The notes below the pieces were generated by a model that worked only from the letters and a program-made list of their open reading frames with translations, was not told where the DNA came from and searched no databases. This document shows positions 13,201 through 20,937 of a DNA stretch of 64,000 nt, piece after piece (the first letter of the stretch is position 1; each line of letters starts with the position of its first letter). Made by a program: the position numbers and the translations under genes. The stretch comes from Planctomycetota bacterium (GTDB taxonomy: Bacteria; Planctomycetota; Planctomycetia; Isosphaerales; Isosphaeraceae): assembly GCA_021791715.1 (NCBI GenBank), contig JAJYWB010000018.1, positions 1 through 64,000 on the forward strand. The letters run 5' to 3'.

Positions 13201-14446
13201 ACAAAATCGATTTAAAACCACGCATAAGAACATTTTTGGCCGAATCGACCGCGGGGGGTTTTCCCGTATCAAGCGTGAAGACGATCGAATCGATCGGGAT
13301 TCCTTGAAGTTTCGGGTTGCGGATCGTACCTTTGGCGGTCGTTCCGCGCAGGTCGGCGAATTCGGGGCCGAGCGCCAGATCGAGCGCGCATGTCGCCGAG
13401 AGCGATCCCGAAAGCCCCGTCGCGGGAATGTTCCATTTCCTCGGAGCGCGGGTGATGTCGATTCCGTCGACCGCCAAATCGAGATCGTATGTATCGATCA
13501 CCTCTCGAAAATCCATCGCTCCGTGCACCGAAACCGCACCCCCGAGCGCCTTCCCCTTGGCGTTTTCGAGCTTGACGATCTTATTTGAGTAAAACAAACG
13601 CCCCGTTACTTGATCCGCCGAGAATCCGAGCAATTCGACGTCGACGTGCGATCGATCAAATTTCACCTGTACCGCGACGTCGACCGCGAGCGTTTTGGGA
13701 TTCTTCTTGCCCGGCCCCCAGCCGAGATCGAGCATGACGTCGAGATTCCCCGTCGGCATCACGCACGCCCAGGCGAAAGCTGGAGCGTAGGGAATACTAA
13801 GCACTTTTTCACGTGTCGCGTCGACGTTCTTTCCCGCAAGGTGAACCTTCCCTTTGGAAAAGCGCGCGTCGGTCGAGCCGATCAACGTCCAATCGCTCCA
13901 ATTGGGGTCGCTAGCCCCTCCTGAAAGCTTGACCTCGGTCTTCCCTTCGGGATTCGCGGTCGCGGCTATGTGTTCGACCGTCATCGCCGGACGTCCCGTT
14001 TGATGAAACGTCAGCTTCGCCTCTTTCACCTCAAGCCTGGGAAGCTTTTCTTGCGATTTCGGCCCCGCCGTATTGAGCGGAATGCGGGTTAAAAGCCCGC
14101 CGTCTTTATCGAGATGCAGGTCGATCGCGGGGGAATCGATTTCGACAAGCTTGGGGATCACGCGCCCCTGAAATAATCGCCGCATCGAGATATCCACACC
14201 GATTTTTTTCACGGTGAGCCATACCCGTGAATCCGCGGCCGATCCTTCGTGCAGAACGAGCCCCTCGATTCCCGCGGAATCGGCGTGGAGCCACCACGAA
14301 GCGATCGAAACCTTACCGGTGTAAAACGCGGCGAGCTGACCGACGATGATCGCCGGGACGAGCTGTCGGACGACGAACACCCCCGCGACGACGAGGATCA
14401 AGAACGCGAGGGCGATTCGTTTAAGCCATTTACCGCGTTTTCGCAT
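10202..14446 (-). CDS. AsmA-like / YhdP-type envelope protein
   Basis: This very large protein (1414 residues) has one N-terminal transmembrane helix (about residues 8-30, ALAFLILVVAGVFVV). A long series of beta-strand-rich repeats typical of the AsmA/TamB/YhdP superfamily follows, which form extended hydrophobic grooves thought to carry phospholipids between membranes. Glycine- and aspartate-rich segments such as FHFGPLDAPDLAKARGDLNL recur. The end (MSELISAPAQLVMTFL ... IRVTGTIQSPN) resembles AsmA C-terminal domains. Around residues 440-540 there is a low-complexity, probably disordered insert rich in Ala, Glu and Lys. An ATG at 14509 would add 21 residues, but the one chosen directly precedes the positively charged anchor and has AAGGG upstream. 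Confidence 0.82.
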   Translation of the reverse strand: MRKRGKWLKRIALAFLILVVAGVFVVRQLVPAIIVGQLAAFYTGKVSIASWWLHADSAGIEGLVLHEGSAADSRVWLTVKKIGVDISMRRLFQGRVIPKLVEIDSPAIDLHLDKDGGLLTRIPLNTAGPKSQEKLPRLEVKEAKLTFHQTGRPAMTVEHIAATANPEGKTEVKLSGGASDPNWSDWTLIGSTDARFSKGKVHLAGKNVDATREKVLSIPYAPAFAWACVMPTGNLDVMLDLGWGPGKKNPKTLAVDVAVQVKFDRSHVDVELLGFSADQVTGRLFYSNKIVKLENAKGKALGGAVSVHGAMDFREVIDTYDLDLAVDGIDITRAPRKWNIPATGLSGSLSATCALDLALGPEFADLRGTTAKGTIRNPKLQGIPIDSIVFTLDTGKPPAVDSAKNVLMRGFKSILSRDHRSALVDAFIGPLELATVDGLIAIDADDPPAAGAKRENRSNSKGENAQPAAIIEDESKSGATAEPSEETPRGERKKSAATVIEATRSTPNAAGDEKAAASAVGAAKPNAGTIGAGAEPRNASGYVFQIPRSISTRLKLGKIDVEISLDPSMAKVPLVGNTNFRQLKFQGRAGIDLTRIADIEIGDLAARFGLEDGVASIGRFEGRVLDPPGGEPGVDRPRIKEAFPVSGPPPPGAFRGSLRAEIDPERDLIAKLETNLVPLGDIVARFLPEPTPFSARVTIDARARAPMTALGDPSRWTIDGSTSSPRVVYRTTEFEGVASEWSLKADHVIINYVKANLRNQPFSASGDMGLSGERRFTASVEATEWPIADLIAMAGRSTSTTKFSGSVSAKTNANGTITPLTYALDGAGKVDRLEVGGEKLGDVKIDWKTQNGKILVKANEAALFGGKFGFEALVPTNASGDVDGKADIKNVDLADLANRLFDGAVELGGAADGDLTFHFGPLDAPDLAKARGDLNLTAPGLKVENVSVDRFRAALDVKNGKVFYTLKAVSGGGTIELSGDAPLDLKKKPKGRELIAATKARVRDIRIDDIGRQLGYLSDDTRLRGLGDFDLNLDAPENDSNRIVAKGSAQLRSLILEPFMNIGELKGNLLYTSKRWSMSPISGVVVGGAVSGRVESEAQKTGPPIVRYDLKLADFELKEAFAAVPQLAALFHGSGTARLNGEFVRDVEATAQLFVPRATFYSLPLMNTQASATIDYSPIRRSGEVRVTQWKSRLAGGHVDARMLARMGNNNSFNFGMTFSQVDLETITHILLPSGTTATGKLNGEMRLEGPSFEHLSKLRGKILVDLDDASLLNLPVLGDVAKFLGIGKGSVFQDGDLAATIADNRLSIDRFTLVGKILQLHSRGTIDRKGHLNLKVVVNMSELISAPAQLVMTFLPSRRGAGYVRMRDFLSNQLIKIRVTGTIQSPNIARDSSIELDEDQTGFFADFLRPAAQ

Positions 14447-14850
14447 GCGGTCGAACCCTTCGCTCCAGGTAAACGATCGGAAAGACAAGTTTCGGAAGGA
14501 AATCGACAAGCCGAAGTCGAGATGATGTTATTCCTGAGTCGATTTCCAATCTTAGCGCGAAAAGCGCGTTTGGGCAACCCAAGGGAGATCGAGCGATCGA
14601 CCGCCGATCGTTGTAACGCGTTCAATCGGCTCGACGATGTTTATTTTCGTCCCTCACTCGCCGACGCGATCAACAAACTACAGGAACGCCAGGATACAGA
14701 ATAAACCGTCCGCACCGTTGGTTTCGACGAGGCGAGCTTGATTCGTCTCTTGTCGCGGCGATTTCGGAGGGCTAGCTTCGAACAGGGAGCATCAAGCCGT
14801 GTTCGCTCCGCGAAGCGTTTGTTTTCACACTTTCCAAAAGGAGAACGGCC
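14447..14850. other. non-coding stretch between divergent genes
   Basis: About 400 bp separate the AsmA-like gene (leftward) from a small plus-strand gene, so promoters for both must lie here. I see a small GCGC-GAAAA-GCGC hairpin near 14560. Open frames on both strands here lack ribosome-binding sites and family features. No RNA gene was recognised. Confidence 0.5.
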
Positions 14851-15063
14851 GTGGCCGAACCGACAGCGTCCGCGAGCAGCGAGATTCAAAAAAAATATCA
14901 GCAATTTCTCGATTTGATGCCGTTAACGATCGCGCTGGCGGGTCTTCCTCATAGCGAAGGTCGATTGTACGGCGAAGAGCAGCTTGAAGCGCGCGCGATC
15001 ACCGTTCGACTTGCGTATAAAGCGGCGCGGGCGATCGCGAAGGAATGCTTGAGCGGATCGTGA
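14851..15063 (+). CDS. small conserved-type hypothetical protein (70 aa)
   Basis: The start is GTG at 14851, fixed by an excellent AAAGGAGAA Shine-Dalgarno sequence 6 bp upstream. The product is a 70-residue helical protein with the core FLDLMPLTIALAGLPHSEG followed by LEARAITVRLAYKAARA. It has no signal peptide and no membrane helix. From memory the pattern resembles a small uncharacterised family seen next to various planctomycete genes, but I cannot name a domain. The strong ribosome-binding site argues that it is expressed. The next small gene starts 171 bp downstream. Confidence 0.72.
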   Translation: MAEPTASASSEIQKKYQQFLDLMPLTIALAGLPHSEGRLYGEEQLEARAITVRLAYKAARAIAKECLSGS

Positions 15064-15234
15064 GAGGGATTCCGCCGGCGCGATCGCGACGCTTGGGAAA
15101 CGGATCGGTCGGGCTGTATCGCGAACCTCGTTCCGCCGATAAGAATCGCGGGGCGAGGCGGCATCGGTGATCGATTCCCGCGACCGGCCTCGCGACGCTA
15201 TTCGCAAACCCACGCTGAAAGGGCATCCCTCGCG

Positions 15235-15603
15235 ATGACGACTCCCATGCCAAAAGCGCAACGCCGGCTGCACGCGGCGATCCTCGGATTCGGGCTCGAT
15301 AATCTCGACGATTCCAATCGAATCGCCACCGGCCCAAACTCCTTGGTCGTCGGCGGTTCCGCCGAGACGCACGCCGATCTCACGCACGCGATCGCCCAAC
15401 TCGAATTCGAGTTGCTCGCGCTCGATCGTTCGCTCGGCGAACTCGAACCCGCCGAACTGGGCGCGCTCGCGAAGCGAATCGACCTACCCGAGCTCGCTGA
15501 AATCGCCGATCGCATTCAGGCCGGCATCGAATTGCGCGGAATCTCATTCGTCGACCTCTCCGCCGACGAACTGACCGAACTTTCGGTCGCGGGACTCTTT
15601 TAA
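15235..15603 (+). CDS. small hypothetical protein (122 aa)
   Basis: This is a 122-residue soluble, acidic protein without a recognised domain. It begins MTTPMPKAQRRLHAAILGFGLD and has a short loop reading GPNSLVVGGSAETHADLT. Two helical segments rich in Leu, Glu and Ala follow (AIAQLEFELLALDRSLGELE and LAKRIDLPELAEIADRI). The last 20 residues are hydrophobic and acidic. Codon use is like the neighbours (TCG, GCG and GAA rich), and a proper terminator follows, so it is likely real. The ribosome-binding site is weak. Confidence 0.62.
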   Translation: MTTPMPKAQRRLHAAILGFGLDNLDDSNRIATGPNSLVVGGSAETHADLTHAIAQLEFELLALDRSLGELEPAELGALAKRIDLPELAEIADRIQAGIELRGISFVDLSADELTELSVAGLF

Positions 15604-15622
15604 ATCCGATACCGAAAGCCCA

Positions 15623-15670
15623 AAAGACGCGCGCGAGACGAATCGCTTCGCCCCGCGCGTCTTTCTTTCG
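15623..15670 (+). terminator. stem-loop terminator after the 122-aa gene
   Basis: A perfect 10-bp stem (15623-15632 with 15655-15664, AAAGACGCGC) encloses a 22-base loop and runs into CTTTCTTTCG. It lies 20 bp after the stop codon. The T tract is interrupted, so efficiency is uncertain. Confidence 0.6.
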
Positions 15671-15763
15671 CATTTCGTTGATTAGCAATAAAATACTTAT
15701 TTGTAATCAATCAATACATTTCGCTTAAATTAAACGATACCCGTTTCGTTTATTGATACTAAT

Positions 15764-16087
15764 TCAAGATGATTTCGCATCAAGATTCGAAGGACCGAAC
15801 GCTTCGGGCAAAAGCTCTTGTATCGATCGTCGCATTCTCTCTTCGCCCAGGCGAATCGAACTCACCCGCGTCGCGCCGCCGAACTCGAAAATCACCCGCC
15901 GGCAAGCCCAGACCTTCTTCAGTCTATTTTGGCCTTTAGTCCTCGCGCCCACGCCGAATCGACTGTAAGGATCGTACGCTTGCTTGTAAGCCTCGCGCGC
16001 GGCGATTTCGTGCTCGCTCCACGTCGCGTCGTCGATCGACAAGGCTCGCCCACTTTTCTTGATCGATATCGCCGCACGCTCACTCAA
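15764..16087 (-). CDS. cytidine deaminase relic lacking the catalytic centre
   Basis: This 107-residue frame aligns by eye with both ends of homotetrameric cytidine deaminase but lacks the middle. The N-terminal part AAREAYKQAYDPYSRFGVGA matches the family segment A-YAPYSKFxVGAAL. The C-terminal part WACRRVIFEFGG ... IQELLPEAFGPSNL matches CGACRQVISEF ... VEELLPGAFSxxDL. Between them only about 12 residues remain where roughly 58 are normal. The Cys-Ala-Glu zinc and proton-shuttle motif is gone, and of the PCGAC zinc pair only the second Cys survives (VWAC). The frame is still open, with no stop or shift, and the start would be TTG. It is most likely a pseudogene made by an in-frame deletion, or a non-catalytic remnant. 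Confidence 0.7.
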   Translation of the reverse strand: MSERAAISIKKSGRALSIDDATWSEHEIAAREAYKQAYDPYSRFGVGARTKGQNRLKKVWACRRVIFEFGGATRVSSIRLGEERMRRSIQELLPEAFGPSNLDAKSS

Positions 16088-16118
16088 TCATGCATGATAG
16101 CGATTTACGCTTTTATGT

Positions 16119-17897
16119 TTAGGTAACGATCGCCTCGTCCGCCTCGAGTTCGGTTTGAGAGCACAATCCCACACGATCGCAAAAATCGCCGAAGGCTTCG
16201 CCCGATTCGCGTTCGTCGCGAAAGCGTTCGAACACCGGAACGAGTTCGGAAACAACCTGATCGAACGGAACGTAATCTTTGTAAATCGCGTTCAGTCGAT
16301 CGCCGATCGTCGATCCGCCGAGAAAAATCGTGTAAGTCCCCGCGGACGGAGTTCCGTCTTCGTGCTTCGCCGCGGATCGACCCACCAAGCCGATATCGGC
16401 GTTGTACGGACGCGCGCAACCGTTCGGACATCCCGTCATCCGAACCGTGAATCGCTCGTCGGCAAGCCCCAACCGTTCGAGCTCGGTTTCAAGCTCGGCG
16501 ATCAAAGTCGGCAAGGCGCGCTCGGCCTCGGTCACCGCGAGCCCGCAAGTCGGCAGCGCGGGACAAGCCATCGACCACCGTTTAACCGTCGAAATCCGCT
16601 CGACCCGCGCGATCCCGAACTCGTCGAGCAAAGCCTCGACCTCTCCCAACCGCGCAGGTTCAATATCGGCCAGAATGATCGATTGCTGACAAGTTAAACG
16701 CGCTTTTGCACCGAATCGTTCAAAATAGGCGCGCAAACCCGAAGCGAGCCGAAGTTCGCCCGAATCTTTGATCCGACCGTTCTCGATCGGCACGCCGAGG
16801 AACAACTTGCCGTCGCCTTGCTCGTGCAAACCGAGATGATCGTCGACCTCGGTCGGCGCCGCGCCCCTCGGCGCGGGAAGCCGCGAACCAATGTATTCCT
16901 CGACCTTTCGCTTGAACGCGTCCATACCCCAATCGTAAATAATATATTTAAGACGAGCGCGCTTCCGATCCGAACGATCGCCGAAATCGCGAAAAACCTT
17001 GATCACCGCCTCGCCGATCGCCAGTACGTCCCCCCTCTTCACAAACGTAAGCGGAGCGGCGAGCGCGGGGAAGGTTTTCTTCGCGCTCGGCGTCGTCCCC
17101 AGCCCGCCCCCCGTGTAAACGTCGTAGCCGACGATCGCTCCGTGCTCCACGACCGCCATGAAGCACAGGTCGTTCGCCAACGCGTCGGTGCAATTATCAT
17201 GCGGTAAACCGAACGCGGTTTTAAACTTTCGCGGCAGATACGTTTTGCCGTAAATCGGCTCGACGGGGTCGTCGCCGATCGTCGGCACGAGAGTCGCGGC
17301 GGGCTTGGGAATATCGGGATGATTCACGCGTTCGCCGTCCATCCAGATATCCCAATAACTGGAAGTTCGAGGCGCGAAATGGTGCGCGAAACGATCGACG
17401 TCTTCTTGCAACGCCGATCGAATACCGTCGTTGAGCGGAGCGGGACAACAAAGAACGTTCCGTTCCACGTCGCCGCACGCCGCGAGCGTCGACAGCAGCG
17501 TTTCGTTGATCGCCTTGATCGTCGCGGCTAGGTCTTGTTTGAGAACCCCGTGAAGCTGAAATTCCTGCCGCACCGTGACGCGAAGCGTGCCGTCCCCCAC
17601 GGTTTGCGCCAATCGATCGCACGCGAGATACTGCTCGGCGGTAAGCTTTCCCCCGGGAATCCGCACTCGAACCATGAATTGATAAGCCTTCTCTCCACCT
17701 TCGCGCTTCCGCTCGACGCGAAGGTCGCGATCGTCCTGCTGGTACGAGCCGTGAAACTTGAGCACCGTCGCGGCGTCCTCGCCGATATGCGTCTGATCGT
17801 TAAACGCCTCCTCGGCGATGAACCCCCGTAAATACTCGCTCGCGAGCTTGATCCCCTCGACCTTGCTCGGCTTGCCGCCCGGCTTCGCGTCCGCCAT
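16119..17897 (-). CDS. cysI: assimilatory sulfite reductase, hemoprotein (siroheme/4Fe-4S) subunit
   Basis: This 592-residue enzyme performs the six-electron reduction of sulfite to sulfide for cysteine synthesis. Visible features are the duplicated ferredoxin-like half-domains with TLRVTVRQEFQLHGVLK near residues 107-124 and RNVLCCPAP. The two cysteine pairs that hold the 4Fe-4S/siroheme are CPALPTC (near residue 445) and GCPNGCARPY (near residue 488). Length suits CysI or a ferredoxin-dependent sulfite reductase rather than nitrite reductase, but the motifs alone do not separate these perfectly. No flavoprotein subunit (CysJ) is nearby, so the electron donor is unknown. The deaminase relic ends the same strand 31 bp downstream. 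Confidence 0.93.
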   Translation of the reverse strand: MADAKPGGKPSKVEGIKLASEYLRGFIAEEAFNDQTHIGEDAATVLKFHGSYQQDDRDLRVERKREGGEKAYQFMVRVRIPGGKLTAEQYLACDRLAQTVGDGTLRVTVRQEFQLHGVLKQDLAATIKAINETLLSTLAACGDVERNVLCCPAPLNDGIRSALQEDVDRFAHHFAPRTSSYWDIWMDGERVNHPDIPKPAATLVPTIGDDPVEPIYGKTYLPRKFKTAFGLPHDNCTDALANDLCFMAVVEHGAIVGYDVYTGGGLGTTPSAKKTFPALAAPLTFVKRGDVLAIGEAVIKVFRDFGDRSDRKRARLKYIIYDWGMDAFKRKVEEYIGSRLPAPRGAAPTEVDDHLGLHEQGDGKLFLGVPIENGRIKDSGELRLASGLRAYFERFGAKARLTCQQSIILADIEPARLGEVEALLDEFGIARVERISTVKRWSMACPALPTCGLAVTEAERALPTLIAELETELERLGLADERFTVRMTGCPNGCARPYNADIGLVGRSAAKHEDGTPSAGTYTIFLGGSTIGDRLNAIYKDYVPFDQVVSELVPVFERFRDERESGEAFGDFCDRVGLCSQTELEADEAIVT

Positions 17898-18174
17898 CGC
17901 TTACCCCCCTCGCTATCTCTTTGCTCAACCGCTCCAACAGTTTACAAATCCGTCCATAATCCGTCGACAACTTCAATTCCGCGACGAATCCAAATCCCAT
18001 TAAGGCCGACCGCGATCGCTCGAATATCAGTGCGTTCTCTAACTTAGTAAACATTATATCGGTCGAAGCCGCCGCTCGGCAAGACGAAACGCTTTCGGGT
18101 AAGATGAAACGATCGGCTTCGGCGTCGATCGCGCCGCGATCTTGGAGTCGAAGACGGGTTCGGGGAACCGCGCG

Positions 18175-18678
18175 ATGGCCGATTATTTGCTCGAAGGGCC
18201 GAAACCCGCACGGCTTTACGAAGTGATTCTGCCCAAAAAACTCGGCTATTTCGGCAAGATACAGGAGGTTCTCGAGGATCTTTTCAGCGAGGAGGCGATC
18301 CGTCGCGTTCCGTTCGCGCGGCGATCGATCAACGAACGCAAACGCGCCGATCCCGCTTTCGATGAATCGGCCTGGATTCATTCGCTCTGTCGCGCGTCGC
18401 GCGGTTATTCGATTTATGAGATGGACGGACGCTACCTTTCGCCCGTCGGCCCGGTCGACGAACGAGTGCTCGTGATTCGCTTCATCTTTCATGAGTCGGA
18501 GGATTCGGGCGAGGGGGACGTGAAGACCGACTTCTTGACCGCCTCGCTCGAAATCGTCAAATATCTGGTCGCGTACCGCTTCGCCGAGGAACTCGGCGTC
18601 GAAGAAGAAATCTGGATCGTCGAATACGCCAATCCCACCCTGGCGATCTGGCGCAAACGCAACGAAATCGATCGGTGA
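18175..18678 (+). CDS. hypothetical protein (167 aa)
   Basis: I do not recognise this protein. It is soluble, without signal peptide, and begins MADYLLEGPKPARLYEVILP. A basic central part (RRVPFARRSINERKRADP) is followed by strands such as DERVLVIRFIFHESED and a C-terminal helix-strand unit (DFLTASLEIVKYLVAYRFAEEL ... EEIWIVEY). The ATG at 18175 is preceded by GGGGAA; an upstream TTG at 18142 is a weaker option. It faces away from the sulfite reductase gene, so the 277-bp gap should contain both promoters. Confidence 0.65.
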   Translation: MADYLLEGPKPARLYEVILPKKLGYFGKIQEVLEDLFSEEAIRRVPFARRSINERKRADPAFDESAWIHSLCRASRGYSIYEMDGRYLSPVGPVDERVLVIRFIFHESEDSGEGDVKTDFLTASLEIVKYLVAYRFAEELGVEEEIWIVEYANPTLAIWRKRNEIDR

Positions 18679-18763
18679 GAACCTCGCCGATTTACGCCGA
18701 TTCCAACCCCCCGATCGAACGACACTTATCGTTCGATCTCACTTAAATCATGGTTATCCTAAC

Positions 18764-19255
18764 ATGAGCGTTTCATTGATCGATCGATTCGAGGCCGGAA
18801 CGGCGCTTTTGGTCGCGGCGACCGACGGATTGACCGTCGATCACGAACGCGCCCGACCCGGTCCCGGTGCGTGGAGCATCGCCGAACTCGTCGCTCATCT
18901 CGTCGATTCCGATCTCGTCTTATCCGATCGCATGAAACGGGTGATCGCCGAAGACGAACCCGCTCTCCTCGCGTTCGACGAAAACGCCTGGATCGCCAGG
19001 CTCAATTCGCAGGCGATGCCCGTCGAAGAATCGGTCAACCTCTTCGCGGCGAACCGAACGCGAACGACGCGCATCCTTCGCGGATTGTCCGAAGCCGACT
19101 TCGCCAGAAGCGGAATCCATTCCGAACGGGGTCGAAAAACCCTCGCCGAAATCGTCGCGGGCGCCGTATCGCACCTCGATCACCATCTCAAATTCCTTTA
19201 CGCCAAACGCGCCGCGCTCGGCGTCGCGATCGCGCCCCGCTATTCTCCAGGCTAA
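18764..19255 (+). CDS. DinB family protein (four-helix putative metalloenzyme)
   Basis: This 163-residue protein fits the DinB/YfiT-like fold. The N-terminal helix is followed by PGAWSIAELVAHLVDSDLVL, with the first metal-binding His in AHLVDSD. The final helix carries SHLDHHLKFLYAKR with the two remaining His ligands. Family members include thiol-dependent transferases (mycothiol or bacillithiol S-transferases) and DNA-damage-inducible proteins whose activity is unknown. Here only the fold and the metal triad can be supported. A stem-loop terminator lies 28 bp downstream, and the gene appears monocistronic. Confidence 0.85.
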   Translation: MSVSLIDRFEAGTALLVAATDGLTVDHERARPGPGAWSIAELVAHLVDSDLVLSDRMKRVIAEDEPALLAFDENAWIARLNSQAMPVEESVNLFAANRTRTTRILRGLSEADFARSGIHSERGRKTLAEIVAGAVSHLDHHLKFLYAKRAALGVAIAPRYSPG

Positions 19256-19282
19256 ATCTCGCCGCCTGATCGCCGATAATTC

Positions 19283-19310
19283 ATCGAGGCGCAATCGCGC
19301 CTCGATTTTA
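19283..19310 (+). terminator. rho-independent terminator after the DinB gene
   Basis: A perfect 10-bp stem (19283-19292 with 19297-19306, ATCGAGGCGC) closes a tight AATC loop and is followed by TTTAATC. It is placed directly after the DinB-family gene. Confidence 0.75.
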
Positions 19311-19459
19311 ATCGGATTTAAACTCATTTAGATACATATGTTTTGTAATAATTCGATTTGATCGCGACGCGACGAACGAAGATCGCGACGCGACCAAAGC
19401 CCGCTCGATCGGGCCGTCGAACGAAATCGCTCGCTCGACAAATTCGATCGTGAATTCGA

Positions 19460-20857
19460 TTAAAAAAGATCGGCCTTCCAGCCGGGCTCCATCTTGCGCA
19501 TCAACGAACCGTCGTCTCGATTCTTCATTCCACATTTCACATAAATTTCGTGTGCTCGCGCAAGTTTATCGCGATCGATCACGACTCCCAATCCCGCGGA
19601 TTCCGGAAGCGAAGCCTTGCCGTTTTCGATCTTGATCCGAGAGCCCTCGACGATATCGAACCGTTCGGGAAGCCACGGTATATGCGTGTCGCTCGGCGAC
19701 GTGAGATTCGGAATCAAAGCCGCGACATGAAGCATCGCCGCGAACGATACGCTCGTATGACTGTTCGAATGCTGACCAACCCGCCATCCCGCGAACTCGG
19801 CGACGCGACCAAGCTCGACACACGCCGTTATCCCTCCCCAATAATGATGATCGCATAAAACGACGTCGATCGGCTTGACGCGCAGAGCCTCGGGAACGTG
19901 CTCGAACTTCGTCACGCACATGTTCGTACTCGTCGGCAACCCGACCTCGCGGCGAACCTCGGCCATCCCCTCCTGTCCCTGAACGGGATCCTCATAATAT
20001 TCCATCGGCAGGTCGCGCATCGATTTGCCGAACTTGATCGCCGTTTCAACCCTCCAACGCGCATTCGGATCGATGCGCAATTGAGCCTTAGGCCCAAGCT
20101 TGGCGTGAATCGCGCGCAGCGTCTCAACCTCGACCTCCGGTCGAAGCACCCCTCCCTTCAACTTAAAGACATTAAAACCCCATTGTTTTTTGAACCGCTC
20201 GGCCTCTTTCGCCATCGCCTCGGGCGTGCGAACCTCGCCCCAATCGTCGAGCGCCTTTTCGCCCCGACCTCGATCGTCGACAATCCGACGATCGTCAAGA
20301 ATCCGCGGGTCGTCGCTCGCGTAACGATAAAACAGGTACGCCGCGAGCTCGATCTCTCGGCGCACAGGGCCTCCCAGCAACTCGCAAACCCTCAACCCCT
20401 TCGCTTGACCGCAAGCGTCGAGGCACGCCGTTTCAATCGCCGAATAAATCGCGGGATTCTTCGAGCCGATCAAAGGCTTGAACGACCGATACGCAAACGC
20501 GTTCTTCTTGATCAGTCTGGGAAGCGATCGTTCAAGTTCTAAGACGTTCCGCTCGCTCCCGGGAATCTCTCCCACCCCTGTGAACCCGCCGTCGGTCTCG
20601 ATCTCGACGATCGTCCGCAAAAAATAGGGGCCGTGGCAGCCGCTCGCTGCCAATATCGGCGGGTCGGGAAGAGCGATCGGTGTAACGCGAAACGATTTGA
20701 TCAAAAGAGGCGCAGATCCCTCGAAACGCCCCGCACGATCGCTTTTCAACCCTCCGGACGCGACGGCCGAATCGTCGCCGATCGCGCCTCGGTAAGCCGA
20801 ACCCGCGATCGCTCCCGCGGCGACCCCTTTCAACCAGCCGCGCCGATTCGTCCGCAT
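19460..20857 (-). CDS. glucarate dehydratase-like enolase-superfamily enzyme with Tat signal
   Basis: This 465-residue protein begins MRTNRRGWLKGVAAGAIAG, a twin-arginine export signal. The rest resembles the glucarate dehydratase branch of the mandelate-racemase/enolase superfamily. It has the KxK base motif (VFKLKGGV), metal ligands in LRIDPNARW, YYEDPV and TSTNMCVT, then CDHHYWGG and the His base in VGQHSNSHTSVS. The predicted reaction is dehydration of an aldarate or similar sugar acid; the substrate is not proven. Enzymes of this family are normally cytosolic, so an export signal is unusual. The M16 protease gene ends 81 bp upstream on the same strand. The chosen start puts the RR motif at the very N-terminus. 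Confidence 0.85.
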   Translation of the reverse strand: MRTNRRGWLKGVAAGAIAGSAYRGAIGDDSAVASGGLKSDRAGRFEGSAPLLIKSFRVTPIALPDPPILAASGCHGPYFLRTIVEIETDGGFTGVGEIPGSERNVLELERSLPRLIKKNAFAYRSFKPLIGSKNPAIYSAIETACLDACGQAKGLRVCELLGGPVRREIELAAYLFYRYASDDPRILDDRRIVDDRGRGEKALDDWGEVRTPEAMAKEAERFKKQWGFNVFKLKGGVLRPEVEVETLRAIHAKLGPKAQLRIDPNARWRVETAIKFGKSMRDLPMEYYEDPVQGQEGMAEVRREVGLPTSTNMCVTKFEHVPEALRVKPIDVVLCDHHYWGGITACVELGRVAEFAGWRVGQHSNSHTSVSFAAMLHVAALIPNLTSPSDTHIPWLPERFDIVEGSRIKIENGKASLPESAGLGVVIDRDKLARAHEIYVKCGMKNRDDGSLMRKMEPGWKADLF

Positions 20858-20937
20858 CGCATTCACGCCTCGGGGTTCAATCACTCAAGAAAGAATAACG
20901 CTTCCGGTATCGATTCATATAAGAATCGACGACCGTT

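Noticed and set aside
12206..13588. Long plus-strand open frame opposite the AsmA-like gene
   Set aside because: Very basic (Arg-rich) translation typical of the antisense of GC-rich genes. No ribosome-binding site and no domain; the minus-strand protein has the coherent family pattern.
14641..14904. 87-codon minus-strand frame overlapping the start of the 70-aa gene
   Set aside because: Arg-rich, no ribosome-binding site, and it opposes the excellent Shine-Dalgarno sequence of the plus-strand gene.
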